Shown here: positions 57,944 to 64,000 of the stretch, piece by piece
How positions within the stretch are numbered: the first letter of the stretch is position 1
How the letters are laid out: each line of letters opens with the position of its first letter
Assembly: GCA_029532415.1 (NCBI GenBank)
Contig: JAQOTA010000071.1
Coordinates: 1,302,001-1,366,000 of the forward strand
DNA from: Marasmius tenuissimus
Taxonomy: Eukaryota > Basidiomycota > Agaricomycetes > Agaricales > Marasmiaceae
DNA: 64,000 bases
Direction of reading: 5' to 3'
The notes under the pieces: generated by a model
The model's database searches: none
What the model was told of the DNA's origin: nothing
What the model saw: only the letters and a program-made list of their open reading frames with translations
Translations under genes and position numbers: made by a program

Positions 57944-58514
57944 GCTGGAAAAAAATGTGTTCGGATATATGCGCTTGTCAGGTTGATTTGCTGAACAGAC
58001 CTGTTTTTCTAACGCGAGGCAGGCATCAAGCATATGTTGTGAAGCCAGTGTGATGGTTGTAGGAGATGGAGAAATCGATGATATCTGGAGTGACTCTGGA
58101 CGGTCCCGAACCTGTGAGTTACAGTGTAAGAGAGCAGTGCTGATAGGTAAGAACTGCATGCTCACCGTGGATAGCGAGAATAAGCAGTAATTTTTCAGCA
58201 ACTAGGGTGAACCGTGGTCGACTTCGATGTTGATGAAGCACTGGACGTGAAGGTGTGGAGGAAAGGCAAAGTTTGTTCGCGCTCTGACCGTGGCCGGGGT
58301 GCCCCCGGAGCCGGTACTCGATTTGGCTTTTGGTAGGCGCTCGTTGCCGCGGTCGGGCGGTCGGGCGCTCTCGATGGTCCTCTGCTCTGTTCTCCCTGTG
58401 TATCCAAGGTAAGCTGCAGTATTTGGTCGATTGGGAGTACTTCTGGCTGACTGGCTGCACTCCAAGATACCCTATGCCTTGCACGCTCTACTGGGTGAAG
58501 CACTTCAACAGATA
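57944..58514. promoter_or_regulatory. Divergent promoter between the orphan and the RCC1-like gene
   Basis: 571 bp between divergent starts. If the orphan starts at its upstream ATG (58159), the spacer shrinks to 355 bp. No clear regulatory motif seen. Confidence 0.35.
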
Positions 58515-59813
58515 ATGCCCATATTCTTATTCTCTTGCGGCTCAAATGCACAAGGTCAACTCGCCAACGGCACCATAGAGGATTCGCATTCATTCGAACC
58601 TTGTATCTTCTCCGAAAAAGTCACGGTTCGACGCATCATACAGCTTGCATGCGGAGGGAATCACACCTTGCTCCTGGCAGAGGTTGTTGATGCTGTCGAT
58701 GGTCCCGAGAGCCAAGCCCGCGTTCAGCTGTATGGTTGTGGTGATAATGTAGTAGGGCAGTTAGGCATCGGAGAATCATCGTCTTCAGTCTTCCGACCCA
58801 TTAATATCCAACTCAACCAAAATGGCCCGGAGAATTATCGACCGCGATTGATTTGCGCGTCGTGGCAAACGACGTACATCGTGCTGTCGTGCCCCGGCAA
58901 GCCTGACTACCTCATCACAATGGGTGGTGATGATTTTGGGGACCTTGGGATTGGTGGGAATCAAACGACACCCAAAGTTAGCGAATCAAGGATCCCTTTC
59001 TTTTTTGTCCGGCTCAATCATCTCATGGTGAACGATTCCCAGCTGGAGGATCGTGAATACCTCGTCGTGAAAGCCATTGCTGCGGGTCAGCACCACGTCA
59101 TTGCTCAGCTTCACGCGCGTTTTGTGGACGGGTCTTATCACCATCTTACTATTGGCTGGGGGACGTGCCGACATGGCCAGCTCGGTCCTGTTGAGGAGGT
59201 CCTGGTCAAGGGCAGGAAGAAGACCCCCGCATTTCTCAACAGACCTAGAGTAATCCTCTCGGACCAGGATTATCGTTCCATTGCCTGTGGAAACCAGCAC
59301 AGTGTTCTGATGAATGATTCAGGCGCTATTATCGGTCTAGGATCGAATAAAAGGAATCAGTTGGATGGACTGGACGGTTTGGATACTGTCGAGGTTGGAA
59401 GCACATGGAATGGAACATATGTTGTGGACCGAATTCATCGCAAGATTCATGCCACTGGAAGCTACACCAAGGGACAACTCGGACGAAGCTATTTTTCTAA
59501 ACCCTCGTCTACAACACCGCAATTTGGACCTGTCGAGTTCGCATTCGATGTGTCGTCCAACTCGACTTCCCATCGGCTGGGTAGCTTGGCTTGCGGAAGC
59601 GAGCACGTCCTAAGTTTGTGGAATGTGAACGACTGCTCGGAGGTTTGGGGATGGGGATGGAACGAGCACGGGAATCTGGGACTGGGATCAACGGAGGACG
59701 CACACCTTCCGGTCAAGATTTGGCCGCCGGAGCAGTCAGTCGAGCACTCGCACCGAGATGTGGTCGGCGTGTGGGCAGGATGTGGTACCAGCTGGATAGT
59801 GGTTGAGAAGTGA
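58515..59813 (+). CDS. RCC1-repeat protein (Ats1-like)
   Basis: A beta-propeller of RCC1 repeats. Start MPIFLFSCGSNAQGQLANGT. Repeats are recognised by G(N)xxGQLG and AGxxH-type blocks: LACGGNHTLLLAEV, LYGCGDNVVGQLGIGE, MGGDDFGDLGIGGNQT, IAAGQHHVIAQL, GWGTCRHGQLGPVE, IACGNQHSVLMNDSG, IGLGSNKRNQLDGL, HATGSYTKGQLGRS, LACGSEHVLSLWNV, WGWGWNEHGNLGLGS. It ends VGVWAGCGTSWIVVEK. A single exon of 432 residues. Close in size and style to yeast Ats1, which is linked to wobble-uridine (elongator/diphthamide) modification; a guanine-exchange role as in RCC1 is less likely because RCC1 is usually longer and nuclear. Exact role not decided. Confidence 0.88.
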   Translation: MPIFLFSCGSNAQGQLANGTIEDSHSFEPCIFSEKVTVRRIIQLACGGNHTLLLAEVVDAVDGPESQARVQLYGCGDNVVGQLGIGESSSSVFRPINIQLNQNGPENYRPRLICASWQTTYIVLSCPGKPDYLITMGGDDFGDLGIGGNQTTPKVSESRIPFFFVRLNHLMVNDSQLEDREYLVVKAIAAGQHHVIAQLHARFVDGSYHHLTIGWGTCRHGQLGPVEEVLVKGRKKTPAFLNRPRVILSDQDYRSIACGNQHSVLMNDSGAIIGLGSNKRNQLDGLDGLDTVEVGSTWNGTYVVDRIHRKIHATGSYTKGQLGRSYFSKPSSTTPQFGPVEFAFDVSSNSTSHRLGSLACGSEHVLSLWNVNDCSEVWGWGWNEHGNLGLGSTEDAHLPVKIWPPEQSVEHSHRDVVGVWAGCGTSWIVVEK

Positions 59814-60204
59814 AGCAGGCGAATGGTGCACAGAGGTCGGTCATGGCCCTGTTGGCGGCGGAGGGAGCGGTTTTACTGATGGACCTTGCTCACCAACACT
59901 CACACGAACGAGGTCCCACAAGGCCACCTCTCTTTCCTAAGAGGCAGCCAGGAACTCTATGTGAACGAGCTTGCATATCGAAGGGCGAGCCGTTGGTGAC
60001 ACGAAGGTAAAACCATTGCGAGCTTCCGTTGAATATCCGCATTCCGCATCGTTACACGTTATGTACAAGTTGACGATGTACATGAGTAGTTATTAAGAGA
60101 ATTAAGAAAATGGTTACACAGGAATTACAGGGCGATGATACAAGTACTAGTCCCGATAGATATCCGTCAGAGAGAAGTAACTTAAGAAGGAGGACTTAAG
60201 AAAT
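59814..60204. other. Convergent 3' intergenic region, nothing further seen
   Basis: 391 bp between the stops of the RCC1-like and Met/Gly-rich genes. AT-rich near 60100, with likely polyadenylation signals for both. No gene. Confidence 0.4.
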
Positions 60205-61595
60205 TCAATGCATGGGGAACTCGTTGCCCATACCGCCCTGCATTCTCGGGTTCATACCAGGCATCATGCCTCCTCCGCCCATACCTCCCATGCCTCCCAT
60301 TCCTCCGCTCATGTTCATACCGCCCCCCATGCCTCCCATATTACCTCCCATCCCGCCTGGCATTCCACCAGACATACCCATATGAGATCCACCTGCGAAA
60401 TCCATCCCTGACCCCATTCCACGGCCACCCATGCCACCCATGTTCCCCATGTTTCCCATTCCATTGGCCATGGGATTGGCCATTCCGTTCATACCACCCA
60501 TGCCCTGCATACCACCGCCCATATTTGGGCCCATGCCCCCCGGCATGCCTCCCATACCTCCCATACCACCACCCATGTTTTGCGGTCGCATCCCTGGTAC
60601 ATTTTATAGATATGAGGGTCAGAATTCCGTTCCATGTTTCTGGATACGCACCAGCGTTGGGCATTCCTCCGCCCATCCCCGGATTCATGCCGCCTCCCAT
60701 ACCACCGCCCATGTTACCTCCCATACCGCCCATAGGACCTCCCATGTTACCCATAGGACCACCTCCCATAGGACCACCGCCGCCACCGCCACCCATATTG
60801 GGCATCCCAGGTTCGGGTCGGCCTTGGAAGTACTGATTCTGAGGTATCTTGTTGTACGGCGAGGGCTGACCTCCGGGGAACTGGCCAGGATTAGGTCCCC
60901 CAGGTCCTGGTCGAGCGACGCCTGGTGATCCTGGGTATGGATAATTAACCGGGGGTGGACCATGCGAGTTTTGTCCTGGAGGAACAAACGTCAGTAAGTG
61001 CGAAGAGTTTATGCCCGACGTGAAACTGGGCGCGTACTGGAAACAGGATGAAACTCGCGTTCCCTTTGAGGTGTCTGCATCACAGGAGGTGGTGGTTGGG
61101 ATTGGCGGAAGTTGGGTTGAGTATTTTGCTGTTGCTGAGAGTCTTGTTGAGGCTCGTCTGACGCGGTCTCTTCATCCCATTGCTTCTTTGCTGACTCCTT
61201 CAGTAGTGTGGGATCATAATACAGATCTGAATATATATCTACGTGGAATCTAGGATAGCTGAGTGAGTAAACGGTCGTTCAAAGAAGAAATGGTTACGCA
61301 CTGTTGTGTACCGACATCCCACTGTGGCCCTCGCTCAGCGCGAGCGGTCATTAGCAGCGAGTTCCAATCCGAGGCACTTGTCTGTTGAGAAAATGAGCTT
61401 TCCGCTGGAAATACTTATACGCATACGTACGATTGCTTGTGCCAGGTCGCCGCTTGGTTGTGTTACCTCTGCCCGAAACCCTTCAGATTCAGCTTGTACC
61501 TTGATATGTCGAGCAAGCTTTCCATCAATGGCCTGAGAGTTGTGTCGGGGAGCTTTGATAGTTATGACTTCGACTTTGCCGGGTCCCCGAGCCAT
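60205..61595 (-). CDS. Met/Gly-rich low-complexity protein with a small N-terminal domain
   Basis: Start MARGPGKVEVITIKAPRHNS, continuing QAIDGKLARHIKVQAESEGF, RAEVTQPSGDLAQAI, then over introns TSASDWNSLLMTARAERGPQ and FHVDIYSDLYYDPTLLKES. This N-terminal block of about 110 residues looks folded. The rest is Gln/Pro-rich (PQQDSQQQQNTQPNFRQSQP), then a long Met/Gly tract of GGMGG/GGxMG repeats (60208-60800) ending GGMGNEFPMH. Five exons, about 380 residues. I do not recognise the domain. The tail resembles low-complexity tails of RNA-binding or chromatin proteins, without an RNA-binding motif here. It shares a 136-bp divergent promoter with the gene at 61732. Confidence 0.7.
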
Positions 61596-61731
61596 TTCTC
61601 GATATTAATTTGAATTCCGAAGGGAGAGGCGCGAAAAGGTGAACTGATGTTTATGTAAGCTGCTCTTTGCAAGGTCGCGAATTTCGCGTGATGTCGATGC
61701 GCGCTTGTTTGACTCTTCTCATTGTTCTCCC
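61596..61731. promoter_or_regulatory. 136-bp bidirectional promoter
   Basis: Only 136 bp separate divergent ATGs at 61595 and 61732, so both genes must be driven from the same short region and may be co-regulated. No clear TATA box. Confidence 0.45.
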
Positions 61732-63836
61732 ATGACCTCACGAAGGTTCAGCACTCTACCTTCTCTTGAATCTTCTCAGCGGGCTCATATCGATGATCTA
61801 GTTCTACGGAACCGCACTCTCGATCATGCAACCAAGAAGTTGAAAGAACAAGTGGAATCGGAGAAGTCTCGTGCGAAGGCCACCATCCATGACATCCAGA
61901 CCAAATGGCATGCTGAGCAAGAACAATGGCGCGAAGCATGCGATACGCTACAAGCGTGCCACCGAATCGCTTATCTTCGTCTCCAAGGAGAGTTGGAGAA
62001 CGAGCGATGGAATGTGTTGACCGAGCAGGAGGCCAATCGGAAGGAGAAGCTGGCGAGAGCCCAACGTGACACTACGATCACCAAGTTCCAGATCAGGGAG
62101 AACGAACTAGAACGTACCGTCGAACAGCTGGAGGAACAGGTAGAAGAAATAAGATCAGGACGTGAACAGGAAATGCGGACCATGAGGGAGAAGGTTGCAG
62201 AATTGGTTGCGACGTTGGCTACGCGAGAGGAACGACTCGAGGCTACTAATAAGGCACATGAAGAATTGGAAGTGCGTCCGGCGAAAGTCCTGTACTTAAT
62301 AGGTCCACCAATACTGAAGGTTTAGATCACAGGACGAAATCGCCGAACTCCAGAAGGCGCGCGCTGAGAAAGAGGTTCTTTCAGAGTCTTTGTCGTCCCA
62401 ACTCGAGCGAGCCAATCTGCAGCTCGACGGCGAACGAACAAGAAATGCAGACCTGGAACGTTTCAACGACGAACTTCGAAGAACAAATGAAGATCTTAAA
62501 CGACAAATAGACAAGTGGAAGTCGTTGGAGAACAAAGGAGGGGCCGAAACAGAATCACTACGGAAAAGGAAGGTGGAACTAGAAGTTCAGGTTCAATCCC
62601 TCGAAACCAAGCTGGCTAAGCGGGAAGAAGAACTTGAAAAGAGCAAGAAGCGGGTCAAGAATCTACATGATAACCGAACGGACTGGCAGGTAACAACTCC
62701 AATCATGACGCACGATCTAGTCGACTCAGCTGGTTCTAGGAGCGGGCTGAAGAGTTCATCGGTAAACACGAAGCCGTCGAAGCTGAACTTGAAGTGGCGA
62801 ACAAAGAGGTTGCCAAACTCAAGTCTGAACTCAAGGGACTTCGCAAAAGCTCGAAGTCCAACACTCCTCCGCAAGCAGGTCCGTCTCGTAAGGTCAGTAC
62901 CAAAACATATCCTTATAAGGTTGATTTTTTATGCCTCTCGTTCGTAGAAACCGAAGACACCAGAAGCCGAGATATCAGAGGATGATGTGCAAGAGATAGC
63001 AGACGCTATCTCTGTGCCGGACCCCATTTCCCCACAAGCAGTTGCTGACTCGCAGAAGCGCACGACGAAGAGACAAGCGGGTCGGAAACGAGAGCAACAA
63101 CTGGACATTGACGATGACGAGGTTGAGATCCGCGAAGTTTCTCCGCCAGTCAAAACGAAGGGCAAAGGTAAAGCTAGGGAAACCACGGTCGACAGGGAAA
63201 GCGACCTCCCGAAGACCAAGACCCGTACGAAGCCGGCTTCGCAGCCCAAGACACGGAAGACCGCTGCGAAAATTGCATCTGAGGAGACGGATTCGGAAAT
63301 CGAAGAAATACCCACGCCAGTCGAGGGGAAGAGGAAAGAGAAGGCAGCTCCGCCTGTAGCCATAAAGGCTACCGGTCGAAGACGCAAAGCCACAACTGAC
63401 GACGAAGGAGATGAAGGGGCTCCTCCTCCGAAGAACAAACGGCGGAAACCGAATGAGGACGGGCCGGCACCTCCCTCGCAACTAAGGGGAAAGTCGAAAC
63501 CGACCCCCAACAGTCGCACCAGTAATACGACCGCTTCAGCTGCCCCCGTGGACGACTCGGCCAGTAATCTTACCCTGACTAAGCCCAAGAAGCGGAAGAT
63601 CAATCTCTATAGCACTACAGGCTCAACTGCGGTTCCAACTTTTGACTTCTCGGTTGGTCTTCCCATACCCGTCCCATACATCTCTGGCCTTCACTAATTT
63701 TTCTACGTAGAATAACGGCGCTGGAGGCCTGAACATCCCGACTGTACTCTCACCGGTGAGAGAAGATGAGGTTCCCATCTCTACGGCCTCGCGAAACTTC
63801 AGTATGTTGAGGAACAGCTTTGCGCCAAAACGATGA
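61732..63836 (+). CDS. Coiled-coil protein with basic, disordered C-terminus
   Basis: Start MTSRRFSTLPSLESSQRAHI. Residues about 20-330 are almost continuous heptad coiled coil: DLVLRNRTLDHATKKLKEQV, LERTVEQLEEQVEEIRSGRE, then over an intron DEIAELQKARAEKEVLSESL, LQLDGERTRNADLERFNDEL, VELEVQVQSLETKLAKREEE. After further introns comes EAVEAELEVANKEVAKLKSE, then a Lys/Arg/Glu/Ser/Pro-rich tail with clusters such as KRTTKRQAGRKREQQ, KNKRRKP and KPKKRKIN that look like nuclear signals. The C-terminus is SMLRNSFAPKR. Five or six exons, about 610 residues. A spindle or chromatin structural role is plausible from composition only. Confidence 0.8.
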
Positions 63837-64000
63837 GGAAAGCCTCGTCAACCACATCTCAAGGCCAGACATCCACTGCTGGTCTGCCTCACGCGTTGCC
63901 TCGTACTCGCACTAAGCTCCAGCGACACATCAGAAAGCAGACGTCCCTTCAGCGACACCCGGCCTGCGACACTAGCCCACGTCGATCTGCGATAGCGCTA
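63837..64000. other. Window end, nothing supported
   Basis: Following the stop at 63834-63836. Both strands are open in one frame to the edge, but 164 bases are too few to support a gene. Confidence 0.3.

Noticed and set aside
60208..60836. + strand His/Ser- and Pro-rich frames
   Set aside because: Reverse-complement shadows of the Met/Gly repeat.
1..64000. tRNA, rRNA, CRISPR arrays
   Set aside because: I looked for T-loop GGTTCRA patterns with acceptor pairing and for regularly spaced direct repeats and found none convincing.

Overview
The window is nuclear DNA from a filamentous basidiomycete, most likely an Agaricomycete. Almost every gene is broken by several short introns (about 50-70 bp, GT...AG). 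Genes lie on both strands with short spacers. The products match fungal families: a type I metacaspase, Atg17, Bub1, ataxin-2/Pbp1, GH6 and GH5 enzymes, and a secreted protein type known from wood- and litter-decay fungi. No tRNA, rRNA, CRISPR array or prokaryotic gene was recognised. I found no intact autonomous transposon and no obvious biosynthetic cluster.

Layout: 1-2239 holds no intact gene that I can model, only a decayed or unresolved coding-like stretch. 2240-8085 carries a metacaspase (+), an acyl-CoA/4-coumarate-CoA ligase-like enzyme (-) and an AIG2-like gamma-glutamylcyclotransferase-fold protein (+). 8476-22272 carries a Ser-rich orphan (-), a Ppn2-like vacuolar polyphosphatase (+), CTU2 for tRNA 2-thiolation (+), a uridine kinase with a UPRT-like tail (+), a vacuolar Ca2+/H+ exchanger-like protein (-) and cytochrome c oxidase subunit Vb (+). 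After a 2.2-kb stretch without a gene comes a secreted protein built from a duplicated module plus Gly/Asn repeats (24467-26519), then a TA-flanked 379-bp inverted-repeat element that looks like a mariner-type MITE (26722-27104).

27269-45947 is dense: an F-box protein, a membrane orphan, Atg17, Bub1, an Agaricomycete-type orphan, a GH5 exo-beta-1,3-glucanase, a poly-Q protein, a small membrane protein and a transcription-type cyclin. 46213-63836 carries a GH6 cellobiohydrolase, a zinc-independent medium-chain reductase, ataxin-2/Pbp1, a large orphan, an RCC1-like protein, a Met/Gly-rich protein and a coiled-coil protein.

Most genes are unrelated housekeeping functions. GH6 and GH5, with the secreted repeat protein, fit a saprotroph that degrades plant polymers and remodels its own wall. 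Metacaspase, Ca2+ exchanger, polyphosphatase and Atg17 all belong to vacuole or stress biology, but nothing here shows that their proximity is functional. Gene spans run from start to stop codon and include introns; splice sites were read by eye and are inferences.
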